From Mycolicibacterium iranicum (GTDB lineage Bacteria; Actinomycetota; Actinomycetes; Mycobacteriales; Mycobacteriaceae), in NCBI RefSeq assembly GCF_001650495.1, contig NZ_LWCS01000032.1, positions 62,001 through 126,000 of the forward strand: a DNA stretch of 64,000 bases. The letters are read 5' to 3'. Shown here piece after piece: positions 1 through 7,686 of this stretch (position 1 is the stretch's first letter; each line of letters begins with the position of its first letter). A program made the position numbers and the translations under genes. Under the pieces are notes generated by a model that did no database searches, had not been told where the DNA came from, and saw only the letters and a program-made list of their open reading frames with translations.

Positions 1-2
1 AA

Positions 3-356
3 CAGGACTACGGCACGCTATATCCGGGGATCGCGCAATTTGTCGTCCGCGTATTCGACAATACGACCAGTGCGACGATGTCCGCTGTTGAATTAGCTCA
101 AGCGATTGAAGATAGAGTACTCACAGACGAAGTTGCGCAAGCAGATATATCCATTGGTGACAGTTTGAAGACGTGGCCTAGAAACAGGTTGGCACTGCTG
201 ATGTTTCAAATCGGGGTTGTCGGCTTTAGCGACGGAAAGAAGATCACATACGCCATTGATTCGCCGACTGTGTCACAGCCACGCTTTATGGCTCAAGCGA
301 AACTAGTTATACATCCGGCGTTTAGGCCACACTTGGGCATCTCTGCTGGCCCATAA
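3..356 (+). CDS. 3' end of a P-loop ATPase-like protein (5' end outside window)
   Basis: The frame is open from base 3, before the first ATG at 78, so the gene enters from the left and only about 117 C-terminal residues are present. The tail contains RNRLALLMFQIGVVGFS and ends with IHPAFRPHLGI. A hydrophobic 'QIGVVG' strand followed by a final 'hPaF...L' motif is what I remember from the C-termini of standalone P-loop ATPases of the Sll1717 type, whose Walker motifs would lie upstream, outside this window. The assignment rests on this short pattern only. Whether the rest of the gene is intact cannot be seen. It borders a region of decayed mobile genes, so it may itself be accessory. Confidence 0.45.
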   Translation, partial: QDYGTLYPGIAQFVVRVFDNTTSATMSAVELAQAIEDRVLTDEVAQADISIGDSLKTWPRNRLALLMFQIGVVGFSDGKKITYAIDSPTVSQPRFMAQAKLVIHPAFRPHLGISAGP

Positions 357-821
357 AATCGCCACGCAAAATGGGAGACGGACGTCCAAGCGTGACTATT
401 CCCGTTGGAGAACTACGCCGAGTGCCGCGGCGCTCGGCGCGCGGTCACACCTGTACCACCATCTACCAATGCGAGCCGCGGCCGGACAGCTGTCACTTCC
501 GACTGGTTGCTTGCTGCTCGGCGACGAGTTCTTCGAAGGCGGCCTGCACGTTACATCCTTGACGCAGAAGGCGCTGCCCGGCTCTTCGACGACGAACGGC
601 GTCCTGACTCTGCTGTAGCAAGGAGGTCTCGACTCGCGCCCCCGGTCGAATCGAGCGAGCAGTCACAACTCCGAACAACTCCGTACCAGCCGAGCCAACT
701 TCGCAGCGGCCAGCCAACAAACCACCCGTTCGCAAACAGCCCGGCCATCGCAGTCGGCGTGCTGGCATCTCAAGATCGGGTCACCCCAGCTGCCGCAGAT
801 AGCGGCCGTCGAGCCAGCCGA
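357..821. other. no supported gene
   Basis: Open frames on both strands overlap here, but none has a convincing start, ribosome binding site or recognisable domain. The part just before 825 probably once coded for the N-terminal half of the TetR-like gene that follows. I could not recover a helix-turn-helix in any frame. Confidence 0.4.
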
Positions 822-1799
822 CTAGTTCGAATCGGTCTCGCTGCGATGGCGCGAGCGGCGGCCTTGGCCCGCCCCAGTTTCGTCAGCGTGCGCACCTACT
901 TCTGGAAAGCGCGTGTCGATGCGGTGCGCATCATCTTCGAGCGCGCTGAGCGCCGAAACGAGATCCGCGGAGGCATCGACCACGACACCGCACTGCAACT
1001 GGCCACCGGCCGGGCTATTCCTCCGCGGCTTGTACAGCAACGATCCGATCGACAACACGCAATTTTGCACGCTGCTCGCCGACTTGGTTTGGCGGCTCTT
1101 CGCAGTTAGCAGTGGCGTTGGTCCTGGCTGAGTGCGACTCGCCGTGATTGGCGGGTGCAGGCCCACCGTACTCGGCGACGTTGGTTGTCGGGGTTGCGGA
1201 AGCCGAAGGCGATGCGCCCGACGTGCTTGACGATGCGGTTGTAGCCTTCGCTGCGGGCGTTGGTCAGCCCAGTCTGCAGCGCGGCGATGATCGGGGCTCG
1301 GCTCCGTTCCGCCGTAGAGGAAAAGCTCGATCCGCACCGCGGAATGATGGGTGCCGCCACCGCCGCCCCCGGGGGGCTGCGGTGTTGGAACGGGAAAGAC
1401 GGGCGGCGGCAGGCCCCAATCGTAGAGTTTCTCGTCGAACGGGCTGTGGAAGTCGGGGTTGACGGCGCGCATCACGACCGTGGGTGGCCTGCCACCACCC
1501 GTCCCGGCGGACGGCACGATGGATTCGAGGACTGCGCCGGCCTCGCGCACGTCGGCGATCGCGCGCGACACCCGCTCGCGTCGATCGGCGGCCATCATTT
1601 CTGGGGGCTGACGCCGGGGCATGGCCGTCACACCGAGCCTGATCCCCGCGCCCTTGCCATAGAATTCGAGCTCGAAAGGCTGGTTGCGCTTGATTGGCGC
1701 CTGTTCCTGGAAGCGTTCGAAGAACGCCTCGACGTTCGCGACATTCCCCGCGTCGTTGTGACGCGTGTAGAACCGGTACCCGCGGTCGAGAATTTCCAT
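822..1799 (-). CDS. unknown protein, interrupted by the ISL3 remnant
   Basis: The start is ATG 1799 with GGAG nine bases upstream. Residues 1 to about 165 look native: charged and soluble, with RGYRFYTRHND near the start and a Pro/Gly-rich tail that includes a GGGGGG run. After about base 1296 the frame enters ISL3-derived DNA, where the transposase lies in another frame, and then the antisense of the TetR remnant. Everything from there to the stop at 822 is therefore read-through, not original sequence. I do not recognise the N-terminal part. No membrane segment or signal peptide is visible. It is best treated as a truncated gene; whether the hybrid protein is made is unknown. Confidence 0.4.
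   Translation of the reverse strand: MEILDRGYRFYTRHNDAGNVANVEAFFERFQEQAPIKRNQPFELEFYGKGAGIRLGVTAMPRRQPPEMMAADRRERVSRAIADVREAGAVLESIVPSAGTGGGRPPTVVMRAVNPDFHSPFDEKLYDWGLPPPVFPVPTPQPPGGGGGGTHHSAVRIELFLYGGTEPSPDHRRAADWADQRPQRRLQPHRQARRAHRLRLPQPRQPTSPSTVGLHPPITASRTQPGPTPLLTAKSRQTKSASSVQNCVLSIGSLLYKPRRNSPAGGQLQCGVVVDASADLVSALSALEDDAHRIDTRFPEVGAHADETGAGQGRRSRHRSETDSN
825..1131 (+). pseudogene. TetR-family regulator, C-terminal remnant with a frameshift
   Basis: Two plus-strand frames together spell a TetR ligand-binding C-terminus. The first, ending near 1012, reads FWKARVDAVRIIFERAERR and then GGIDHDTALQLATG. The second, from about 1010 to 1131, reads GLFLRGLYSNDPIDNTQF followed by LLADLVWR. In TetR_C domains the normal order is 'fw..R...lr.i.erA..rgei...vD..lald.l.Gplyyrll...ep.d..f...lvd.v', so the two pieces join at ATG/GLF after one indel. 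No N-terminal DNA-binding part was found. The fragment overlaps, on the other strand, the stop of the ISL3 remnant. It is dead as it stands. Confidence 0.55.
1106..1296 (-). pseudogene. ISL3-family transposase, C-terminal remnant
   Basis: The minus frame ending at 1106 contains GLTNARSEGYNRIVKHVGRI, then AFGFRNPDNQRRRVR and a final basic stretch. This is the conserved end of ISL3 transposases ('GLSNAR.EG.N...K...R.A.GFRN..NqRRRvr'), including the third acidic residue of the DDE triad (E of SEG). Only about 60 of the usual 400 or more residues remain. The fragment joins directly to a different gene at about 1296, which suggests that insertion followed by deletion removed the rest of the element. 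No inverted repeat was identified. Confidence 0.7.
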
Positions 1800-1889
1800 C
1801 GGTTTCTCCGCACAGACTCTGGAATGGGCCCGGGCGCCCGCTCCGTAGTGTCGCTTTTATCGTCCCTGTGCACGTGCCGAATGGCGTAA

Positions 1890-1901
1890 GTAGTGCACTA
1901 C
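1890..1901. promoter_or_regulatory. 12-bp perfect palindrome, possible operator
   Basis: GTAGTGCACTAC is a perfect palindrome lying about 90 bases upstream of the start codon at 1799, where an operator for that minus-strand gene would be expected. A TetR-family remnant sits nearby, and TetR regulators bind such sites. No matching -10/-35 pair was defined. Confidence 0.25.
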
Positions 1902-1951
1902 CTGTGTTTTGGCGGTCGATGAAGATGGGGGTACTTGGGTGCGATGATCGC

Positions 1952-2422
1952 GTCCCTTCAGACCTTCCGGGAATTGCCGTCGCGGCGATGCTGCGGCGTG
2001 GGCGACCCCGCACGCGACTATATATGCTGCAAATTGAGGTGCTAGAAGGAGACGCACCGGCCCAAATTCGAAATGGCGCCCGGGGCGGTTTGTTCCTGTC
2101 GGAGTCGCGCCGCAACCATGCCGAACCTCTCACGTTGTGGACCTGGTCGAAGGTAGTGCGGCGAATCGCGTTGGCGGCCAACCTTCCTCGGTTCTCTACC
2201 CATACCACCCGGCACCGGTGTCTGACAGATCTGGCCCGGATGGGCTGGGAGCTGCACGCGATCGCCACCCTTGCCGGGCACCGCAGCACCCACTCCACAC
2301 TGCAGTACATCCATCTGTCCGGGCGGGACCTGTCGGTGAAGCTGAATTCCTGCATGGCCCAGATCCATGCGTGGCGGATCGGCATGCTCACCGGCCGGGC
2401 CGGGCAGGACGCTCCGGCATGA
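1952..2422 (+). pseudogene. tyrosine recombinase/integrase, C-terminal catalytic remnant
   Basis: The frame carries the end of a phage-integrase catalytic domain: THTTRHRCLTDLARMGWEL (the HxxR box), then TLAGHRSTHSTLQYIH (second His/Lys-box histidine and the tyrosine nucleophile). Upstream GLFLSESRR also fits this family. The first catalytic arginine and the whole core-binding N-terminus are missing. In-frame sequence before about 1950 does not look like an integrase. The stop at 2422 overlaps the ATG at 2419 of the next recombinase-like gene. That coupling is typical of the tandem recombinase operons of Rhodococcus and Mycobacterium, so the pair is a relic of one of these. Confidence 0.7.
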
Positions 2423-3384
2423 CTGTCGTCGCGTCGGCGTGGCCGGTTGGCTGGGGTAGCGGCCGGTCCTCTTGGGGCCCTCGGCGGGACAGTCGCTGGG
2501 ATTGCCGAGCCGCGTTACTCGATGCCGAAGCCGCGGCCCTGGCCGCGCTGGGTCCGGTCGGGCTGCAGCGCAAACGCGCCGTGGATATCCCACGGCGAAC
2601 GGCGCGATACTGGCATGCGCTGGCCCGCCTGACCGCGCCGCTGGATGAGACCCTGGCCGGACTGCATCACGGTGAACACGTCCGGTTCCGGCGTGCCCGC
2701 GCGAACGCGGCGGCGGTCATGTTGCAGCACTGCGCCGACACCGGCCAGTCCTGGTGGGGCTGGACACCGTGGGAGTGGGCACGGTTGTGTGGCGCCAGCG
2801 CGCGGGAGTTCATCAGCGCGCAGCCGCTGCCCACCGACCCGACGGTGCGGCCGTTCGTGGTGGCGTTGGCCTACCTGCTCGGCGGATTCAGTGACTTTCA
2901 CCTGCTGGGCACGTTCAATCGACTTCACCTGGCCTGCTTTATCTTTGGTGAACCCGCCGTTTCCTGAGTCGCTGCGGCGGGCCGCCGAGGTGCTCGACCG
3001 GTGGGATACCGCGACAGCACCGGCGCCAAACACCGGTTGCAAGGCGTGTTCACCCAGACCCTGTTGCTCAACCGAAGTCCCCGGCTCGACGATCTGGACA
3101 CCGCGGCGTTCGCCGCGCTACGTGCTCATCCGGCCACCGACGGGCACCAGGGATCGATGCTGTATGCGCTGCAGCGGGTGGTCGCCGCGCTGGGGTAATG
3201 CGATCCGTCGGTGCGCACCGGATACCTCCAGCCCGCCGGCATCGAAGGCGCCGATCCGGTGTGGGCCGCCTGGATTGAGCGCTGGCATGCCACGTCGACT
3301 CTGACCCCGAGGGTGCGCGCCACGATCCGCACCATCATGGCCAAAGCCGGCCCAAAGCTGTGTGATTCCTGCAATCCGCAGTGA
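2419..3384 (+). pseudogene. second recombinase-type gene of the tandem, with frameshifts and a stop
   Basis: The start ATG 2419 overlaps the preceding stop. The first frame runs to 2967 with WWGWTPWEWARLCGASAREF and AYLLGGFSDFHLLGTFNRLH. The story continues one frame over (PESLRRAAEVLDRW, about 2965-3000), returns to the first frame at about 3001 (GAKHRLQGVFTQTLLLNRSP), meets a TAA at 3196-3198 and goes on in frame (WAAWIERWHATSTLTPRVRA) to 3384. Two frameshifts and one nonsense codon make this a clear pseudogene. The pattern matches the N-terminal half of long actinobacterial 'site-specific integrase' proteins as I remember them. The catalytic end is missing or lies in the lost downstream part. 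Confidence 0.6.
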
Positions 3385-3678
3385 GGCTGTTCGGCACGGG
3401 CGTAATGTTTTTACTTACGGCATGGTCAGGGTCAACCATGATCGGGGGGCAGCGATGGTAGCGAGGCTGGACGCCGAGGTGCGTCCGAAGGCCAAGCTGA
3501 GCGACGCGACTCGCGCCAACCAGCGCCTGTTCGCGCGGCTGGATTACACACGTCACGTCGCCGACGAAGCTTCGTCGCGCACCCCATCGCCAGGGCCAGC
3601 CACCCGCTATGACAAATTTCGTCATTGTCTACCGCGGCGGCGCCGGTCCACGCGCCATCTCAGTATGGACAGCCCTTG
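3385..3678. other. no supported gene
   Basis: This stretch lies between the recombinase relic and the stop codon of the first DUF4157 gene. Short open frames on both strands show no motif or ribosome binding site. It probably contains the junction between mobile debris and the eCIS locus. No attachment-site repeat was seen. Confidence 0.4.
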
Positions 3679-5487
3679 TCAGTCCCCCTCATGGAACGGA
3701 CGCCAGCGGAATGTGAAGCTGGGCACGTTCGTATGCGGGCAAGATCCAGTGCATGTCGGGCGGTTCTCAGTGGCAGGCCTCGCCGAGGCCCCACCCATAT
3801 ACACTGCATGCGCGAATTCAATGGCGGGCGTGGGGTCGTCCCAATGGCCGGTTACAGCGCGCTCCACAGCCTTCCACGCGTACACCAATGCGGTGATGTT
3901 GGCCCGTCCCAAGGCCTTCGGTGTGTATCTACCGCACAAACGGATAATCATCCCGAGCATGCTGTAGTTCACTGTTCCGGCGAGATTGCATTTGCCTCCT
4001 GCACGCACCGTATTGGAGCAGCCCCCGGGCCACTCGACCTCGCCAAGCGTCCACGGAATCCCGCAGGTGTTCAAAAAGGGTGGGTAACGAAGCCAATCCG
4101 TCTCCTTGAGAAACAGCTGATGGATGTCCCACGCCATCGCTGCTGTCACTGGGAACCCGATCGTGTTACACGCAATGTACTGCTCGGGAAAGCTGAGGCC
4201 AGTGAAGAACGTCTCAATGTCGCCGAGAACGGCGGTCAGTTGAGAATCGACATTCGGCCCGCACACTCGGGGCTGCGTGGGTTCGGGCGACGGTGGTGTG
4301 GGCGCCGGTGAGGGTCCCGGCGATGTGCCGAGCGCGTCGAGCTTCTCCATCGTTTTCGGTCCGACGTCCCCAACAAATTGTTGGGATCCCCATTTGGCGG
4401 ATGACGTGGTTTTCAGGTCGTATTTCTTCTTGAAGTCTCTAAGGGCCGTTTCGGTTAAGTGTCCGAAAATCCCGTCCGCGCCGGTTGGACCGAGGTTTGC
4501 GCCGTCTTTGAGCAGTCCGCGCTGCACCTTTGCGACGCTCTCACCGCGGGCGCCCGGCCGCAGCCTGTCCTCATCGTTGAGACAGGCCTCTAGCTTCGGG
4601 TCACCCGCGAAATCGGGACTGTCGAACTGCTTACGGCCGGCCGCGTCGACGTGAACGCGGCGCAGCGTCGCCGGTTGGGCGCCGCCTTGCTGCACGACAT
4701 GGGCCAGTTCGTGTGCGAGCAGACTTCGGCCGGCCGCAGTGTCGGGTTCGTATTCACCACTGCGGAACACGATGTTCGGGCCGACGGTATACGCCCGTGC
4801 CGCCACGGCCTCCGCCGACCGAGACGCCAACGCGTCCGTGTGAACACGGACGTGGGAAAAGTCGCGCGCAAAACGCGGCTCCATAAATGCGCGGGTCGCA
4901 TGGTCGAGCGGTCGGCCCGAGTTACGCAGCGCCGCGTGCACGACCGGCGGCGCCGTATTCGCCGCCGCTGCTCCGGCCGGCTTCATCTGAAGCGTGTTTT
5001 CTTCCTCGTCTTCGCAGGTGGCACATTTACGGCTGAGCGCGCGACCCTGCGCGGAAAACGGAGAGGACGGGCCATTTTCCTTGCGCATGACTTGATCGGC
5101 GACGCGATCCGCCTCGTGCTCCAGCGGATCGTCGACGGCTCCGATTGCCAGCTTGGGCTGAACAACCCCACCGGCCTCCGCTTCAAACACATCCCCGGGC
5201 TGGCCAGTCGAGAGTCCCGCCGGCAAAAACGCAGCGGATGCTCGTAGCTGAGCCGACGGCGTGTGGTGCGCTCCCGTCAATACGCTGTCGCCTCCGGCAG
5301 TTGGCCTACGATGCGCGCGCTGGTCCGTCCGACACCCAGGGCAACCACCACCGCAGGCGCAGGCAGCCGCTCGTTGAATCTTGGGCGAAGCGAACGGCAC
5401 TGCCGGTGTCGGCGCTGGCCTGTGGGGCGACAGCGGCGCGGGCGAGCGCTCTTTCTTTTGCGCGGCCGAGACGGCAAATGTGGTCAT
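3679..5487 (-). CDS. DUF4157 protein with peptidoglycan-binding domain, putative eCIS cargo
   Basis: This 602-residue protein starts at ATG 5487 (MTTFAVSAAQ). The in-frame ATG at 5520 is less likely because family members begin close to this point. Order: a Pro/Ala-rich head; a CACGGGCPGC motif (Cys 43, 45, 49, 52); a second CATCEDEEE cluster; the DUF4157 metallopeptidase-like domain with HELAHVVQQ (His 259 to His 263); a peptidoglycan-binding-1-type domain (GARGESVAKVQRGLLKDG, then GIFGHLTETALRDFKKKY); a Pro-rich linker; and a Cys-rich C-terminal domain with AWDIHQLF and GTVNYSMLGMIIRLCG. DUF4157 proteins are known markers of eCIS cargo. The wall-binding domain suggests a cell-wall target. 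It is transcribed away from the eCIS core. Effector activity is an inference. Confidence 0.85.
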   Translation of the reverse strand: MTTFAVSAAQKKERSPAPLSPHRPAPTPAVPFASPKIQRAAACACGGGCPGCRTDQRAHRRPTAGGDSVLTGAHHTPSAQLRASAAFLPAGLSTGQPGDVFEAEAGGVVQPKLAIGAVDDPLEHEADRVADQVMRKENGPSSPFSAQGRALSRKCATCEDEEENTLQMKPAGAAAANTAPPVVHAALRNSGRPLDHATRAFMEPRFARDFSHVRVHTDALASRSAEAVAARAYTVGPNIVFRSGEYEPDTAAGRSLLAHELAHVVQQGGAQPATLRRVHVDAAGRKQFDSPDFAGDPKLEACLNDEDRLRPGARGESVAKVQRGLLKDGANLGPTGADGIFGHLTETALRDFKKKYDLKTTSSAKWGSQQFVGDVGPKTMEKLDALGTSPGPSPAPTPPSPEPTQPRVCGPNVDSQLTAVLGDIETFFTGLSFPEQYIACNTIGFPVTAAMAWDIHQLFLKETDWLRYPPFLNTCGIPWTLGEVEWPGGCSNTVRAGGKCNLAGTVNYSMLGMIIRLCGRYTPKALGRANITALVYAWKAVERAVTGHWDDPTPAIEFAHAVYMGGASARPATENRPTCTGSCPHTNVPSFTFRWRPFHEGD

Positions 5488-6295
5488 TGCTTCACCTTTT
5501 GCGCGACAGCGCCGGGCCATTTCAGGAAGCCGCGCTCAGGCGAAATCATACCGCCGCGCTTTGCCATTGACACCGAAGACAGCCACCGAGTGAGGTGTTG
5601 GTCCACCGGTTCGTCAGTGGATGCGGACGGGACGAAGGGCGCCGGGTCGGCGGCATACGAACGTGCAGTCGGGCGTGCGTTGCGCGGCAGCTGGAACAAA
5701 TAGCAAAGGTGGCGTGAACCACAGCGCCACCATATCCTCGGTTATGAATTGAGTTGTGTTTCGCCCGCAAAGATTTCGATAATGTGATATGCCGCCTGCA
5801 CGCTAGACGGTATGGGGGGCTGGGGCCTCACTGCGTGTGAACCACTCGGTGAAATCCATTGCTCCAAGGGTATTCGTCCAGCCGATGGTTTCCATCAACC
5901 CCCCGGATTCGGACACTGAGTACAGAAACGGAATCGTCTATTGCTCGGTGCTATCTCACTCGCAAGTGCAATACTGCAACCATCCAACGGTTAAAGGGGG
6001 CGGTTGGGTTGGCTGCCACGATCAACGGCGGACAGATAGCGGGGACACCGCATTCCTGTGGCGGCGGTTTGCCTCGTCGACGTCTTAGACAAGCACCCCA
6101 AGCTCGAGGACATCCGCCGCACCTAGGGGGTGCACCTCACTGCTGCATCGCTACGTTGCGTGCGGTGGTCAGCGGCTCGCCGACCGCGCGCCGCAGCGGA
6201 GTTGGCCCTCCAGTATGCAGAGCCGACGATGGCGCGCCGTCGTCTGTCAACGCGACTCCCCCGCTGTCTCTTCGGTGACCGAGGGGGCACCCGAG
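5488..6295. other. divergent regulatory region between the first cargo gene and the BTAD regulator
   Basis: About 800 bases separate two divergent genes. It is less GC-rich than its surroundings and has no ORF with a convincing start or domain. It should contain promoters for both flanking genes, but I cannot name a clear -10/-35 pair. The only structured element seen is the hairpin at 5708-5731. Confidence 0.45.
5708..5731. repeat. 7-bp perfect inverted repeat
   Basis: GGTGGCG and CGCCACC are separated by 10 bases, about 220 bases upstream of the DUF4157 gene start. No T-run follows on either strand, so it looks more like an operator or an RNA hairpin in a leader than an intrinsic terminator. 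Confidence 0.3.
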
Positions 6296-7063
6296 GTGTC
6301 GGGCGCCGCGGTACTGATTCGCCTTCTTGGACCGTTTCAAATTCTGAAATTGGGGCACCCAATCTCGATGCGGTCCGGGGGCAAGACCGAACAGTTATTG
6401 AGCTGTCTGGCACTGCATCCCAGAGTCGGGGTCCATCGCGCGACGCTCGTCGAGCACATATGGCCAGACGTCCCGCTCACTTTGGCCAACCAGTCTTTGA
6501 ACACATTGACGCATTCGCTCAAGACGCAATTGGCCGATGCTCTGGCCGGGCAGCCACCTATCGTGCGCGCCCAGAGCTATTACTCGCTCAATCTGCACGG
6601 GGGCGTGACGGTTGACGTGCTCGAGTTCGAATCGGCAGCGGTAGCCGGCCACCGCCTGCATGCAGAAGGGTCGACGGCGGCCGCCATCGAGGAGTTCGAG
6701 CGTGCCCTCGCACTCTACGGCGGCGATCTCGCGGCAGGATCCGACATCTCTGAGTTGCTGGAGCGGGAGCGGCTGCGTGCCACATGTCTGACCACACTGG
6801 CTCACCTGGCCGACGCCCACTTCGAACTCGAGAATTATGAACAGGCGCGCGAAAGCGCGATCCGGTTGCTCACGGTGGACCCGTGCCGCGAAGACGCCCA
6901 CCGCATGGTGATGCGGACTTATGTCCGGTCGGGGGCACGGGCACAGGCTTTGCGCCAATACCATCTGTGTAAGACGATCCTGCAAGACGAGTTCGACGCC
7001 CTTCCCGAGCCCGCGACCGAGCGGCTCTTCAACCTCATTCGCACTGATCCCGGACAGGTGTGA
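6296..7063 (+). CDS. SARP-type transcriptional regulator with BTAD domain
   Basis: The N-terminus (IRLLGPFQILKLGHPI) opens a winged-helix OmpR-like DNA-binding domain of the SARP class, with 'LVEHIWPDVP...ANQSLNTLTHSLK' forming its recognition part. From about residue 105 follows a bacterial transcriptional activation domain (BTAD) of TPR-like helices, ending in CREDAHRMVMRTYVRSGARA and QYHLCKTILQDEF. I chose GTG 6296 because GAGGGGG lies eight bases upstream; the longest frame begins at ATG 6215. SARP/BTAD proteins activate clustered operons in actinobacteria. Its position just before the eCIS genes on the same strand makes it the likely pathway-specific activator. No C-terminal ATPase or sensor domain is present, so any signal must act on its level or partners. 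Confidence 0.85.
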   Translation: MSGAAVLIRLLGPFQILKLGHPISMRSGGKTEQLLSCLALHPRVGVHRATLVEHIWPDVPLTLANQSLNTLTHSLKTQLADALAGQPPIVRAQSYYSLNLHGGVTVDVLEFESAAVAGHRLHAEGSTAAAIEEFERALALYGGDLAAGSDISELLERERLRATCLTTLAHLADAHFELENYEQARESAIRLLTVDPCREDAHRMVMRTYVRSGARAQALRQYHLCKTILQDEFDALPEPATERLFNLIRTDPGQV

Positions 7064-7210
7064 ATCCGGCTGCCCGAGACATCGGCGCGCATACCCTCAC
7101 CCAAACATCATCGAGATCTCAGCCTCGGCTCACCGGTACGCGCCGATGGCTCACGCAGTACTTATTCCTCGGCGCTACAACTGACTACTGACCAAACAAT
7201 CGAGTGCCGT

Positions 7211-7429
7211 ATGGGCGAGGGTGAGCCGACCGAGAAGCTTTCCGCGAAGCGTCAGTTCGTCCTCGTGCTGCGCGTAACTGTCGAGGACAACGGGTCGATT
7301 TCGGGAGAACTGGTGGATCCATTGACCGAGCAAAGGCGACGTTTCGTGGGCCTTGATCGCCTCGTCGATGCCGTCCGCGCGTGGGTCGACGGCGCGCTCG
7401 GCAGCAGTGCCCGAAACACGGGGCGCTGA
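7211..7429 (+). CDS. small conserved-looking eCIS-linked protein
   Basis: This 72-residue protein starts at ATG 7211; no strong ribosome binding site is visible. The sequence shows a beta strand with RQFVLVLRVTVEDNGSISGE, then LVDPLTEQRRRFVGLDRLVDAVRAWVDGAL. That compact pattern (strand, GELVDP turn, 'F.GLd.Lv.avr.wl') looks like a small alpha/beta domain. Similar small proteins precede sheath genes in actinobacterial eCIS loci as far as I remember. Its function is unknown. Placement between the regulator and the sheath gene suggests a regulatory or assembly role. Confidence 0.6.
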   Translation: MGEGEPTEKLSAKRQFVLVLRVTVEDNGSISGELVDPLTEQRRRFVGLDRLVDAVRAWVDGALGSSARNTGR

Positions 7430-7434
7430 GACAC

Positions 7435-7686
7435 ATGGGTACGCGCGCCGACAGCGAGGACACTCGCCCAACCGTCGTCGGAGTGCGCAGTCACGCCGCG
7501 CTGCACTTACGTTGTGCTGGCGGCACTCTCGGCGCAGGTCCGGCAGCCACAGAGCTAGAGCGGTCCGCGGCGGCGCCCGCAAAGGCGGTCCGCCAAACGT
7601 CAACAGTCATTTATGGCGTCTGCACAGGCGGAATTCCCGTCTGCGCCACTGTGGTGCCCCCAGGAGGTACTGATGGTTCAGGTTAG
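7435..7686 (+). CDS. small hypothetical protein before the sheath gene
   Basis: An 83-residue frame begins at ATG 7435, five bases after the previous stop, and overlaps the sheath start at 7673 by 14 bases. Its third codon positions are mostly G or C, as in true genes here. It has three cysteines and a C-terminal stretch TVIYGVCTGGIPVCATVVPP ending in a Gly/Ser tail, and no helix-rich region. I do not recognise it. Translational coupling to the sheath gene is plausible because the sheath ribosome binding site lies inside this frame. It could still be a chance frame. Confidence 0.45.
   Translation: MGTRADSEDTRPTVVGVRSHAALHLRCAGGTLGAGPAATELERSAAAPAKAVRQTSTVIYGVCTGGIPVCATVVPPGGTDGSG
7662..7668 (+). 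promoter_or_regulatory. strong ribosome binding site setting the sheath start
   Basis: AGGAGGT lies four bases before ATG 7673. This near-perfect Shine-Dalgarno sequence decides the sheath start at 7673 over the in-frame ATG at 7613. It fits the need for many sheath copies. Confidence 0.8.

Noticed and set aside
1264..2391. 375-codon minus-strand frame
   Set aside because: It is antisense to the integrase remnant and has no domain of its own; the integrase motifs on the plus strand explain the openness.
6067..6125. Short frame ending VDVLDKHPKLEDIRRT
   Set aside because: It has a plausible helical end but no start codon or ribosome binding site; too short to support as a gene.
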